Shown one piece after another: positions 36,970 to 45,919 of a stretch of 64,000 nt of DNA. This DNA comes from JANQJA01 sp047947185. Lineage in GTDB: Bacteria > Pseudomonadota > Gammaproteobacteria > Pseudomonadales > Azotimanducaceae. Position numbers and translations under genes: made by a program. Under the pieces are notes generated by a model. That model saw only the letters and a list, made by a program, of their open reading frames with translations. It did not search any database and was not told the DNA's origin. Where the stretch lies: contig CP170502.1 of NCBI GenBank assembly GCA_047947185.1, forward strand, positions 2,666,001 through 2,730,000, read 5' to 3'. Within the stretch, counting starts at the first letter, position 1, and each line of letters opens with the position of its first letter.

Positions 36970-37623
36970 TCAGTGCGTATGCGACCTGACGGCAACGCCG
37001 AGCGCACCCAGCAAGAAGATCAGCCAGGTTGCAGGCGAGGGTACAGGGGACGTTGACGAGATGCTTGTCAGCGTCAGGGTATTCAGGACCTGGTAGCGCG
37101 TGGCAACGCCGTCCTTCAACACTCTTTCATAAAGCGTGAAACCCGTCGCCCCCACCGTGTAATCGGCCACTGTTGCGCCCGCTTTCCAGACCTGGAAGTA
37201 GTGATGGTTGTTTCCATCGTTGAAGGCATAATCTTCGAGGTTTGCATTCGTCGCGGCGCTGCCGCTAATGTTGAATATGGTCTTGTGCATATCAAACGGA
37301 CCAAGCCCGACATCTGCGGGGGACAGCATTGCACCGGAGATGAGTCGCGCGTAGGCCTGTGTCGAGTTGTAGCTGATCGTGCTGTTTACATGATCAACCA
37401 CCTCACCAGGGCGTGCCAGGTCGACTTCCCAAACCATCGATATGGTATCGCCTGCGCCGAAGACATTTGAACTGCCTGCAATCATGCCCAGATCATCCGC
37501 CGGGCCCCAGTTCACGACGCCCTCAAAGGTGTAGTACACAGGCGCGGCAGACGCGGTGGCGGAAGCAAACAGCACGGGAACCAGCAGGTGGCGCACAAGG
37601 GACTTCACGAAGGTGTTTTTCAT
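36970..37623 (-). CDS. Exported protein with PEP-CTERM-like tail
   Basis: 217 residues. A signal peptide (LLVPVLFASATASA) precedes a beta-rich domain (YYTFEGVVNWG...FNISGSA...YTVGATGFTLYERV). The C-terminal tail is PVPSPATWLIFLLGALGVAV plus basic residues: Pro motif, hydrophobic helix and short positive tail, as in PEP-CTERM substrates (VPSP variant). It is monocistronic. It shares only the tail architecture with the protein at 13435-14031. Confidence 0.7.
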   Translation of the reverse strand: MKNTFVKSLVRHLLVPVLFASATASAAPVYYTFEGVVNWGPADDLGMIAGSSNVFGAGDTISMVWEVDLARPGEVVDHVNSTISYNSTQAYARLISGAMLSPADVGLGPFDMHKTIFNISGSAATNANLEDYAFNDGNNHHYFQVWKAGATVADYTVGATGFTLYERVLKDGVATRYQVLNTLTLTSISSTSPVPSPATWLIFLLGALGVAVRSHTH

Positions 37624-37962
37624 CGGGAAACCTGTTTCTGGGGCTCGGGGAACTCAACAGCAAGATTCACGCCACCACCTAAAATCAACAACTTAGCGAA
37701 GTTCGTCAACAAACGTGTAAAGCCACTCGACAGTTCAGCCCACTCGCAGCATGCAGACGCATCACGTGATGCGTTTTGTGATTCTGCTCATGTTTCCTGC
37801 CATTTCCTTGAATCAAGTTCAGTCAATCTAGCGTCGCCCAACACTGGCGCCCTACTCGGACCCCAACACAGCCCCCGGGTGCTCTGATCCCCGGTTCCGG
37901 GGTTGACATCGGCTGGAACTTGATGACAAGTTAACTTTGCACTTTAACAAGGAAGCTTTACC
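37624..37962. other. Gene-free divergent region
   Basis: About 340 bases between the minus-strand PEP-CTERM-like gene and the plus-strand membrane-protein gene. It contains both promoters. A TTGACA-like box (GGTTGACATC, near 37901) precedes the plus-strand gene, but no matching -10 was convincing. Confidence 0.3.
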
Positions 37963-38394
37963 ATGAGTTTGTCACAGAACGTTCGGCGCACCATTGCCAC
38001 GCTCATGTTTATCTGCGGGCTGATTTTCCTGGGCTTCAACCCGGCTGAGGGTGTGGTGTTGCCACTGATCGGCTATGTGCTCCTGGTCAGTCTGACAGTC
38101 TGGCTCTACCTGCATCTTCGCAACAGCAGTGACGAAGTTGTGCGTGCAGCCAACCATTCAGCCTTCTCTTTTGGGGCGCCAATTGGCCTTGGTTTGTCTT
38201 TCCTGGCCATCTTCGTGGTGCGATTCATTGAGCCGGCCGGCAACCTGATCAATGGCCTCGCTGAGGGTGCTACCGCCGGGCCAGGCGCCGCAACCGCAGG
38301 ATTTGCTATGGGCATTCTTTTTACCTGTTGTATGGTGATGATGTGTGCAGGTGCGGCCTGGATAAGTTGGTGGCTGCCCTGTGTGTCAACCTGA
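37963..38394 (+). CDS. Four-helix membrane protein, 3' end cut by IS3
   Basis: 143 residues, four hydrophobic segments (TLMFICGLIFLGF, VLPLIGYVLLVSLTVWLYL, FGAPIGLGLSFLAIFVVRFI, AMGILFTCCMVMMCAGAAWI). Family not recognised. The last residues and the TGA come from the left inverted repeat of the IS3 element beginning at 38384. The native C-terminus is therefore lost or altered by a few residues. Ribosome site AAGGAAG 10 bases before ATG. Confidence 0.6.
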   Translation: MSLSQNVRRTIATLMFICGLIFLGFNPAEGVVLPLIGYVLLVSLTVWLYLHLRNSSDEVVRAANHSAFSFGAPIGLGLSFLAIFVVRFIEPAGNLINGLAEGATAGPGAATAGFAMGILFTCCMVMMCAGAAWISWWLPCVST

Positions 38395-38456
38395 GTCCAG
38401 ACACTCCGTGTTTGGGATAACATAGAACTCAGGGTGACAACCCAGGATGTAATGAA

Positions 38457-38852
38457 ATGCCAAAACCGACCAACAGTACACAGGTTACACCGGAACCCGC
38501 ACTGGAAAAACGTACCCGTCGCCAGTTCACGCCGGAGTACAAGTTACGCATTATCGCTGAAGCAGATGCGTGTAAATATGGTGAGCTCGGTGCGTTGTTG
38601 CGCCGGGAGAATCTCTATAGCAATCAGTTGTCTGACTGGCGCCGGGAGTATGCCGAGAAAGGCGTTGCAGGATTGAGTAAAAGCGCACCTGGCCCGCTGC
38701 CGTCAAAGACACCAGATCAGCGCCGTATCGAGCAGCTCGAGAAGGAAAACAGCCGGTTGACGCGCAAGCTTGGTATTGCCAACGACTGCCTGGATCTCCA
38801 AAAAAAAGCCTTGGCGATGCTCGATCGTTTACGCAATGGGAGCGAGCTGTGA
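38457..38852 (+). CDS. IS3-family transposase OrfA (DNA-binding subunit)
   Basis: 131 residues. N-terminal helix-turn-helix of the IS3/IS911 type (FTPEYKLRIIAEADACKYG...LLRRENLYSNQLSDWRREY) and a C-terminal leucine-zipper-like helix (RIEQLEKENSRLTRKLGIAN). It binds the element ends. Its TGA overlaps the OrfB start by 4 bases, so OrfB may be made by coupling or frameshifting. Confidence 0.92.
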   Translation: MPKPTNSTQVTPEPALEKRTRRQFTPEYKLRIIAEADACKYGELGALLRRENLYSNQLSDWRREYAEKGVAGLSKSAPGPLPSKTPDQRRIEQLEKENSRLTRKLGIANDCLDLQKKALAMLDRLRNGSEL

Positions 38853-39916
38853 GCACTGCCATAGCAGAACGGCCGGATACGCTATCAATGACACGAGCCT
38901 GCCAGGTACTGGCCCTAAATCGCAGTACGGTGTACGCGCGTCAGCGTCGTGCTGCCAATGATGAACCGCCCAATCGCTCGCGCCAGCATGCAGTGCAACC
39001 ACGGGCTTTGAGCCCACAGGAACGCACTACCGTCATTGATACGCTGCACAGCGAGGCATACTGCGACCAACCGCCTGCCGAGGTGTACCAGCGCCTGCTG
39101 GAACAAGAGCGCTACCTGTGTTCCGTGAGCACGATGCATCGCCTTCTCAAAGGCGTGCAAGAGACTGGTGACCGGCGTAATCAAAGGCCCGCGCAGCATC
39201 ATGCCATCCCGCGTTTGTTAGCGACTGCCCCTAACGAAGTCTGGTCTTGGGACATCACGAAACTGCCGCTCGTGCGCCGGGGGATCTATCTGTCGCTGTA
39301 CGTTGTACTCGATCTGTTCAGCCGGTTTGTCGTGGCCTGGATGGTCTCGGTGAAGGAGAACAGCGCCCTGTCCAGGCAACTGATGGATGAGGCCACGGCA
39401 CGTTACGGCATCACCAGGGGACAGCTCACGATCCACCAGGATCGCGGCTCACCGATGATTGCCCACGGCTATCTGGATCTATTGCGGGGCCTTGATGTCA
39501 CCTGCAGCCATAGCAGGCCACGGGTGAGTAACGACAACGCCTTCAGTGAAAGCCAGTTCAAGACGCAGAAGTACCAACCGGACTACCCCGGTCGATTTGA
39601 TCATCCCGCCCATGCGCGCAACTGGTGTGAAGATTACTTCGCCTGGTACAACTTCCAGCACCATCACAGCGGCCTGGCCGGGTTCACCCCCGAGCAGGTA
39701 TTTACCGGGCGTTATCGTGAGGTTGCGAACGACAAGCAACGAGCACTGGATGCGCGCTATGCCAGAAACCCCGAGCGTTTTGTCCGTGGCAGGCCGATGG
39801 TACCCATGCCGCCAACAAGCGTCGCAATAAACCCTGTCGCACCCGGTGATGACGGCACTATCATCGACGATCGCGTCAACTTCCCGACGCTGACTGCAGC
39901 GGGCTACGTGAAATAG
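38849..39916 (+). CDS. IS3-family transposase OrfB (DDE catalytic subunit)
   Basis: 355 residues from a GTG overlapping the OrfA stop. DDE integrase fold: first Asp in EVWSWDITKLP (about 137), second in LTIHQDRGSPM (about 198), Glu in SNDNAFSESQFKTQKY (about 234). The rve-3 C-terminal region (FAWYNFQHHHSGLAGFTPEQVF) is complete. The frame is intact, so the element is probably functional. Confidence 0.92.
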   Translation: MSTAIAERPDTLSMTRACQVLALNRSTVYARQRRAANDEPPNRSRQHAVQPRALSPQERTTVIDTLHSEAYCDQPPAEVYQRLLEQERYLCSVSTMHRLLKGVQETGDRRNQRPAQHHAIPRLLATAPNEVWSWDITKLPLVRRGIYLSLYVVLDLFSRFVVAWMVSVKENSALSRQLMDEATARYGITRGQLTIHQDRGSPMIAHGYLDLLRGLDVTCSHSRPRVSNDNAFSESQFKTQKYQPDYPGRFDHPAHARNWCEDYFAWYNFQHHHSGLAGFTPEQVFTGRYREVANDKQRALDARYARNPERFVRGRPMVPMPPTSVAINPVAPGDDGTIIDDRVNFPTLTAAGYVK

Positions 39917-39954
39917 ATGTTATTTATGAAATGACTGTCCATATGAGGTTGACA

Positions 39955-40229
39955 CGTTCCGATAGCAGGCCGCGTGATATACCTGCAGAGACGTTCAAGC
40001 TTCTTACGCTGGGGCCGCCCAGGTGATTGGACTTACAGGCCACCCCTGCATGTAGTGAGAAATCCGCTTGTTTACTGACCAGCTCACTTACCTTCATTCG
40101 ATTCTCTTTCGACGGCACAGCCTGTAAGGTCAGGGCTTTCTTGCCCTGATTCGGCCCAAAGGCCAGCCGATAGGTGCGGTCCGACGCATCGGTAGAAGCG
40201 CCAATGATGCCGTGCATGGCATCTTCTTA
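39955..40229 (-). pseudogene. 275-bp IS91 transposase fragment
   Basis: Nearly identical (a few differences) to about 48700-48974 inside the IS91 element and in the same orientation; both share the same frameshift region. The translation includes YRLAFGPNQGKKALTLQ and MKVSELVSKQADFSLHAGVA. It is cut at 39955 by the IS3 end and stops abruptly at 40229. Confidence 0.9.
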
Positions 40230-40313
40230 TCAGCCGAAGTGGACGGTAGGCAATCCGTCGGGTCGGGAATACTTTTCCTATAGTCGAAAAAGGAAAAAGG
40301 GTGGTTATTCGTC

Positions 40314-40748
40314 TTAACCGCTTAGAACATTTTTCAGGTTGTCTCTAACCAATTCAAGATGCGTTAGCAGCTGCTCTCTATCGGATTGATTCATGCCCTT
40401 GAGACTCAATCTGTCAATGCTGCCAACTGCTTTGGCGAGCGATGGCACTAGCGGCGTTACCTTATCGGTAAGCGATACCCGATAAGCCCGTTTGTCCTGA
40501 GGATTTCGCTTTCGTTTCACCCACCCCTCGGATTCCAACTTCTCGATGACTTTACCAAGAGGTTGCTTCGCAATAGACAATTTTGTGGCTATTTCAGACT
40601 GCGACTGTTCTCCGTCAAGATAAAGTCGATAGAGAACCATCCACTGAGTCCGCGTTAGCCCGATGTCTTTCGTCTCAAGGTTAAACACCCGGGACACGAG
40701 CAAACTCAACTCGTGAATCATGGTGGCTAAAGAATCATTTGAATTCAT
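40314..40748 (-). CDS. MarR-family repressor of the efflux operon
   Basis: 144 residues from the ATG at 40748; a longer frame would run over the promoter. Winged helix (LTRTQWMVLYRLYLDGEQSQ, IATKLSIAKQPLGKVIEKLE, GWVKRKRNPQDKRAYRVSLT with the wing's DxR). Dimerisation helices at both ends. It is divergent from the hotdog/RND operon across 78 bases that hold two 18-bp palindromes, so it probably represses both directions and is released by a pump substrate. Confidence 0.9.
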   Translation of the reverse strand: MNSNDSLATMIHELSLLVSRVFNLETKDIGLTRTQWMVLYRLYLDGEQSQSEIATKLSIAKQPLGKVIEKLESEGWVKRKRNPQDKRAYRVSLTDKVTPLVPSLAKAVGSIDRLSLKGMNQSDREQLLTHLELVRDNLKNVLSG

Positions 40749-40765
40749 CGGAAAATGGTAGCAAT

Positions 40766-40810
40766 TAGTAATGTTTATTACTATATTCAAAGTAGTAACT
40801 AACATTACTA
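40766..40810. promoter_or_regulatory. Twin MarR-type operators
   Basis: TAGTAATGTTTATTACTA (40766-40783) and TAGTAACTAACATTACTA (40793-40810) follow the same plan, TAGTAAY-N4-ATTACTA, with centres 27 bp apart. They fill the 78-bp space between the divergent MarR gene and efflux operon and would cover both promoters. Confidence 0.75.
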
Positions 40811-40826
40811 TCGTTTCGGAGAAATT

Positions 40827-41288
40827 TTGGAAAGCTCAGAACTGCTAGACCTGTTTCGAGGTCGATCACCTGCTCACGTTGATCTCCATGCCGAAACGTC
40901 GGTCGATTCCGATGACACACCAGTACTTCAACTGCCCTACCAGTCGCGATTCGCTCGAAGCCAATCCCGCCCAGCACTTCATGCAGGAATTGTCATGACG
41001 GCAATGGACTCTGCAATGGGACTCGCCACGATGCTCGCGATGGAAGAATTGTCCTCTCTTGCGACACTTGAATTGCGTTATGATGAATTACGCCCCCCTC
41101 AAGACGAAGATGGCATATTCATCAAGTCACGCTGTGACTCGATTGATGATGGGATAGCCTATCTCACTTCAACCGCCTCAGATTCATCAGGGATCTTCGC
41201 CAGAGCGGTTGCGAGGTTCATCCTCACGCCCGGTTCCACGAGTTTTATGGAGGCGGCGATGGCCGCCATAAACGGTGAACAGTCTTGA
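40827..41288 (+). CDS. PaaI-like hotdog thioesterase (first of pair)
   Basis: 153 residues from a TTG with CGGAG about 9 bases upstream. Hotdog fold: RPALHAGIVMTAMDSAMGLATML (the helix motif usually HGG...D, here HAG...D) and ATLELRYDELRPP strand. Probably hydrolyses or binds an acyl-CoA. First gene of the efflux operon; its end overlaps the next gene by 4 bases. Confidence 0.8.
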   Translation: MESSELLDLFRGRSPAHVDLHAETSVDSDDTPVLQLPYQSRFARSQSRPALHAGIVMTAMDSAMGLATMLAMEELSSLATLELRYDELRPPQDEDGIFIKSRCDSIDDGIAYLTSTASDSSGIFARAVARFILTPGSTSFMEAAMAAINGEQS

Positions 41289-41698
41289 TCCCCCAGTCCG
41301 CAATCGACGCAATTCCTTACGCGGAGCAGCTCGGTATCAAGCTGCATGACACCCTGGACAGCGGGTTTGTTTTCAAGCTCGAACCCGAAAGCAGGTTCAT
41401 GGGCAATCCTGCAATAGAGGCTTTTCACGGCGGCATCATCTGCGGCCTCATGGACTGCGCCATGACAGTCACAATTATGTGCGTCCTGGAGAAAGCAGAA
41501 CCTCCATCGATTATTAACCAAACAACTAGCTATCTCGGAAGTGCATCGCTGCAATCACCAGTCTACGTTAGAGCTGAAATCACGAAACCCGGGCGACGCA
41601 TTGTTGGTGCGTACGCGCGAGCCTATCAAGACAATGAGGTACACCTCGTTGCCAAATGCTCGTCTCTATTCAAACTTGTGGAACGTTTAAGACAGTGA
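41285..41698 (+). CDS. PaaI-like hotdog thioesterase (second of pair)
   Basis: 137 residues from a TTG, 4-base overlap with the upstream gene. AFHGGIICGLMDCAMTVTIM is the classic HGG...D motif; NQTTSYLGSASLQSPVYVRAEI is the following strand. The pair probably forms a heteromer, which would explain the unusual HAG in the first subunit. The GTG of the next gene overlaps its stop. Confidence 0.82.
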   Translation: MIPQSAIDAIPYAEQLGIKLHDTLDSGFVFKLEPESRFMGNPAIEAFHGGIICGLMDCAMTVTIMCVLEKAEPPSIINQTTSYLGSASLQSPVYVRAEITKPGRRIVGAYARAYQDNEVHLVAKCSSLFKLVERLRQ

Positions 41699-42825
41699 GA
41701 ATTACTAGCTTTCCACGCCTAGGAGCTGTGCTTTTGGTGTTTCTTCTCACCGCGTGTGACCACTCGTCTGACGTACCGACCAAAGATACTGTTTCTATGC
41801 AAGAGAAGCCCTCGTTTGACTCTGGGTCCCCAATCGAAGTGATTCGGGTAGAAACTAAAACTGTCCAGGACGTTATCTTCGCCTCTGGAACAATCGCGGC
41901 CAAACAGACCAGCCCCATAGGCCCGCTCGTCGAAGGCGTGATCGAGAAGATCTACGTACGCGTAGGCGACCGCCCCCGAAAGGGCGATCGATTATTCCAG
42001 ATTAGGGCCGTTGAATATGAGCAAGAAGTCGCTCGATCGCAAGGTGCCCTGGAGGTCGCCCAGGCGAACTTGAATTTACAACTCAAACGTCTGCAGCGAG
42101 CTCGCCAGATGGTGGGAAAAAAATTTCTTTCCGATGCCGAATTCGATTTAACAGTCGCCGAAGCACAAGTTGCACAGGCAAACGTGCAGTCAGCCGAGGC
42201 TAATCTGGAGGTCGCCAGACAGCGTTTGAAAGACACTCTGGTGCTAGCGCCGTTTGACGGTACAGTCACGGGCCGATTTGCCGATGAAGGCATCTACATG
42301 AGCAATCGCTTCTCTATGGGGGGGCAGTCCTCCGTGGTGGAGCTTTCAGAAGCTGAAATCGTAGCTGGAATTATGCAGGTACCCGAAGCATTGCTGGCAA
42401 AACTCAGGCTGGGACAAAGGGCCCTCATCTACCCCGGTGGGGGCGGCAAGCCGATCGAGTCCGAAGTCTTCATCATTAACGATCGTGTGAACCCAGAAAC
42501 ACGCATGGCAGAGTTTCGATTGCCGGTCGCAAACCCCAACTATCGCATCAAGCCCGGACAGTTCGTTAAGGCAGAAGTATTCACTGAATCGCACGAAGTG
42601 ATTGTTCTGCCTGGCGAGTCATTGCTCAAGCAAGACGGTGTTACACGGGTCGCAGTTTACGAAGATGGGCAGTTTACCCTCAAAGAAGTCAACACCAAAA
42701 ATCTGGAAGACGGAACTGTCCTCATCGTTGATGGCCTCGAAGATGGTCAATTGGTTGCGAAGTCGCCTTCCGATGCGCTCAATGCGACGGCAAAGGAGCT
42801 AACACTCGTCTATGTGGATAGTTGA
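41695..42825 (+). CDS. RND efflux membrane-fusion lipoprotein
   Basis: 376 residues from the GTG at 41695, overlapping the upstream stop. A lipoprotein signal peptide (LGAVLLVFLLTAC) anchors it in the membrane. Lipoyl-like half motifs (GTIAAKQTSPIGPLVEGVIEKI and LVLAPFDGTVTGRFADEG) flank an alpha-hairpin (about residues 110-175); beta-barrel and membrane-proximal domains follow. It links the pump to an outer-membrane channel not encoded here. Confidence 0.92.
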   Translation: MRITSFPRLGAVLLVFLLTACDHSSDVPTKDTVSMQEKPSFDSGSPIEVIRVETKTVQDVIFASGTIAAKQTSPIGPLVEGVIEKIYVRVGDRPRKGDRLFQIRAVEYEQEVARSQGALEVAQANLNLQLKRLQRARQMVGKKFLSDAEFDLTVAEAQVAQANVQSAEANLEVARQRLKDTLVLAPFDGTVTGRFADEGIYMSNRFSMGGQSSVVELSEAEIVAGIMQVPEALLAKLRLGQRALIYPGGGGKPIESEVFIINDRVNPETRMAEFRLPVANPNYRIKPGQFVKAEVFTESHEVIVLPGESLLKQDGVTRVAVYEDGQFTLKEVNTKNLEDGTVLIVDGLEDGQLVAKSPSDALNATAKELTLVYVDS

Positions 42826-45800
42826 CGTATGCATCAGGAAACCTGTCTTTACCGTTATGTTGATGGGTTCTCTGGTTCTATTGGGGTTTCTCGGACTGAG
42901 ATCGCTTGGTGTTGACCTGTTCCCGAAAGTGGAGTTTCCCTACGTGTCGATTACGACCCGAATGCCAGGTGCGTCACCGGAAACAATAGAAACTGAAGTT
43001 ACAGACGTCATTGAGGGATATGTCAGTAACATCTCGGGTATTGAAAAGCTTCGCTCCATCAGTTCAGAAGGCATCTCACAGCTAACGATCGAGTTCAATC
43101 TGAGCGAGGATGCCGATGTCAAAGCTCAGGAAGTCAGGGATAAGGTCGCGCTGGCCAGAAACGAACTTCCTCTCGATGCGGAGCTTTCAATTGTTGAGAA
43201 GGTTGACCCTGACGCAGCCCCGATTTTGAATGTTCTGATCTCGGGTAGTAAAGACATTCGAACCTTGTCTACTTTCGCCGACGACGTCGTGAAAGAAAAT
43301 CTTCAGCGCGTCCCGGGCGTTGGCTCGATCAATCTGGTTGGTGATCGGGAGCGCGAAATTCGAGTGTGGCTGGACCTTCTTAAGCTACGCGCGCTCGCGC
43401 TGTCGGCCGAAGATGTTGTCAATGCTATCGGAGCAGAACACGCTGAACTACCTGGCGGTAAGCTTGAACTAACAGCCATAGGCGTGGAGCTCGGCGTCCG
43501 CACTGATGCAGAAGCGGATTCGCTTACTGAGCTGTCCGAGCTTGTCATCAGATTTAATGAGGGCGCACCGCCAACCCGGTTGAAGGATGTCGCGACCATT
43601 GAAGACGGAATGGCCGATGAACGCTCCTATGCGATCCTCAATGGTGAGCGAGGTGTCGCGCTAGAGGTTCGCAGACAGAGTGGTCTGAACAGCGTGGAGG
43701 TAGCACGTCAAGTCCGCCAAGAAGTCGAAAAACTGGAAGCGTTGGCACCAGAGGGCATAGACCTGCTGATAACACAGGACAGCAGCAGGTTCATTGAGTC
43801 TTCCATCGAGGAAGTAACAAAGGAACTACAGATTGCGATGGGTCTGGTCGTCCTCATCACATTCTTCTTTCTCGCCAGTTGGCAGTCGACACTGATTGTA
43901 GCTACTGCGATTCCGACTTCGCTGATTGCGACTTTCTTTGCTTTTGATATCGCAGGTTTCACACTCAATATTTTGACGTTACTGGCGCTGACGGTCGCCA
44001 TCGGATTACTCGTCGACGACGCGATTGTCGTTGTAGAAGCCGTGCAAAAGGATGTGGATGAAGGCGTGCCGAGATTGCTGGCGGCATCTACTGCCACGCA
44101 GCGAGTTAGTCTGGCAGTTATGGCCGGCACCTTTGCGACGTTAGCGGTGTTCGTCCCCATTGGATTTATGGATGGCATCGTGGGTCAGTTCTTTGGTGAG
44201 TACGGCTTGGCCATTGCTTTCTCAGTCTCAGTTTCGTTGTTGGTCGCATTGACACTGAGTCCGATGTTGTGTTCAAGATTTCTTGCACCGTTAAAGCAAG
44301 ACGGCCCGCTATACCATCTGGAGCAATTCCACAAATGGATGGCCCAAGGCTATGGTAAAGTCGTGGCCGCCTCGATACGTGGGCGCTACATTGTACTAGC
44401 GCTCGCTGTTGCATCTGTCTATCTAGGCGGGCTTGTGGCCGCCGAGATTCCTGGGGGATTTACGTCGAAAGCAGACCGCAGCGAGTTCAGAGGAACAGTC
44501 GAATTGCCAGCTGGCACGGCCATTTCTGAGACAAAACGCTACGCCAGTATTTTGGATGATGCTATCAGGTCAGTCGACCACGTTGAAAACCTCTTCCTCA
44601 CTATTGGCGCAGGTAGCGCAGGGCAGACGAATCGGATAGATCTCTACGGAACGCTGACCAAGAAGCAGCGCCGAGATAAAGGGCAGTTCGTTATCATGGA
44701 TGAGGTTCGTGCTGTAACGAAACAAACTGTCCCCCATGCACGGACGATGAACATCAGTGAGGTATCGTGGGTATCTGGCGGCGGGCTCGCGACCGCTGAC
44801 ATCGAACTCGTTGTTCAGGGGGATAATCTCGAAACATCCCGCGCTTACGCTGATCAGGTTGTCGATGAACTGGAGCGCGAACTCAGTCTGTCAGACGTGA
44901 GAAGTGGGTATGAACCGGGTCGCCCTGAACTCATTCTGGACATCGATCGAGAACGTGCAGGCGACCTGGGCATTTCCGCGCGAACAATTGCAACGACCAG
45001 CAGGATCCTGATTGCGGGTATCGACGCCGGCAGCTATGAACAGCAAGGCTCCAGATACGACATCAACGTGAGGCTTCGCGAAGCCGATCGCAGCTCCGTT
45101 GAATATATTTCCCAGATGCAGGTAAGAACCCGCACCGGAAACCTTGTTGACCTACCCAGTGCAGTTGATCTTACCTATAGAGACGGCCCCGGCAGAATAG
45201 AGCGCCAGGATCGCGCGCGCAAAGTGTCCGTTTTTGCGAATGCCGGTAGCGACACGGCACTGGGAGATGCCGCATTGATCGTCCAGTCCGTTCTGGATCG
45301 CATCGAGCAACCACCAGAAATTTCCGTGCTGTTCGAGGGTCAGGTGAGACGAATGCGCGAGAGTGCTGACTCCATTCTTGGCGCATTTGTGCTGGCAATA
45401 ATGGCGCTCTACATCGTGCTTGCCAGTCAGTTCAATAGCTTCGGCCAACCTCTTGTTATCATGTTGTCCGCCCCGCTCTGCTTCTCAGGCGCATTCACGG
45501 CGCTTTGGCTCACAAACCAGGAAATGAGTTTGTTTGCTCAAATTGGCCTCATCGCGCTGATGGGAATCGTTATGAAAAACGGCATTTTGCTCGTCGATCG
45601 AGCGAACCAGTTTCGCGAAGAAGGCCTTTCCGCCAGTGAAGCGATGGTCAAAGCGGGCCCGGAACGCCTGCGACCCGTACTTATGACAGCCTTTGCGGCA
45701 ATATTTGGCATGATTCCAGTAACGCTGTCATCAGGAGATGGCTCGGAGTGGCGAAACGCAATGGGCGCACTCATCATTGGCGGGCTCGCTTCTTCCACCC

Positions 45801-45919
45801 TGCTAACACTATTAGTTGTTCCGGCTGCCTATATTGTCGGTCCGGATATTACGCGGCTCGCGTCGCGACTAAGAAGCTTTCTTGTGGGTTTCAAAGATTC
45901 GGAAGCTAAGGGCCGTTAA
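42812..45919 (+). CDS. RND efflux pump, HAE-1-like inner-membrane permease
   Basis: 1035 residues, typical size. Twelve membrane helices in two repeats with large periplasmic loops. N-terminal FTVMLMGSLVLLGFLGLRSL helix; RVPGVGSINLVGDREREIRV docking segment; TM4 proton-relay pair in IGLLVDDAIVVVE (Asp near 401-402); second-half motif FAQIGLIALMGIVMKNGILLVDRAN. Exports amphiphilic compounds using the proton gradient. It overlaps the fusion-protein gene by 14 bases. Confidence 0.95.
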   Translation: MWIVDVCIRKPVFTVMLMGSLVLLGFLGLRSLGVDLFPKVEFPYVSITTRMPGASPETIETEVTDVIEGYVSNISGIEKLRSISSEGISQLTIEFNLSEDADVKAQEVRDKVALARNELPLDAELSIVEKVDPDAAPILNVLISGSKDIRTLSTFADDVVKENLQRVPGVGSINLVGDREREIRVWLDLLKLRALALSAEDVVNAIGAEHAELPGGKLELTAIGVELGVRTDAEADSLTELSELVIRFNEGAPPTRLKDVATIEDGMADERSYAILNGERGVALEVRRQSGLNSVEVARQVRQEVEKLEALAPEGIDLLITQDSSRFIESSIEEVTKELQIAMGLVVLITFFFLASWQSTLIVATAIPTSLIATFFAFDIAGFTLNILTLLALTVAIGLLVDDAIVVVEAVQKDVDEGVPRLLAASTATQRVSLAVMAGTFATLAVFVPIGFMDGIVGQFFGEYGLAIAFSVSVSLLVALTLSPMLCSRFLAPLKQDGPLYHLEQFHKWMAQGYGKVVAASIRGRYIVLALAVASVYLGGLVAAEIPGGFTSKADRSEFRGTVELPAGTAISETKRYASILDDAIRSVDHVENLFLTIGAGSAGQTNRIDLYGTLTKKQRRDKGQFVIMDEVRAVTKQTVPHARTMNISEVSWVSGGGLATADIELVVQGDNLETSRAYADQVVDELERELSLSDVRSGYEPGRPELILDIDRERAGDLGISARTIATTSRILIAGIDAGSYEQQGSRYDINVRLREADRSSVEYISQMQVRTRTGNLVDLPSAVDLTYRDGPGRIERQDRARKVSVFANAGSDTALGDAALIVQSVLDRIEQPPEISVLFEGQVRRMRESADSILGAFVLAIMALYIVLASQFNSFGQPLVIMLSAPLCFSGAFTALWLTNQEMSLFAQIGLIALMGIVMKNGILLVDRANQFREEGLSASEAMVKAGPERLRPVLMTAFAAIFGMIPVTLSSGDGSEWRNAMGALIIGGLASSTLLTLLVVPAAYIVGPDITRLASRLRSFLVGFKDSEAKGR

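Larger units (their letters stand above)
38384..39954 (+). mobile_element. IS3-family insertion sequence
   Basis: 1571 bp. Ends are TGTCAACCT...ACA (38384) and its inverted partner (TGTCAACCT...ACA reading inward from 39954). It contains two overlapping transposase frames, both intact. The flanks do not show a convincing 3-4-bp target duplication: unrelated gene on the left, IS91 fragment on the right. This suggests a later deletion or recombination at one end. Confidence 0.85.
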
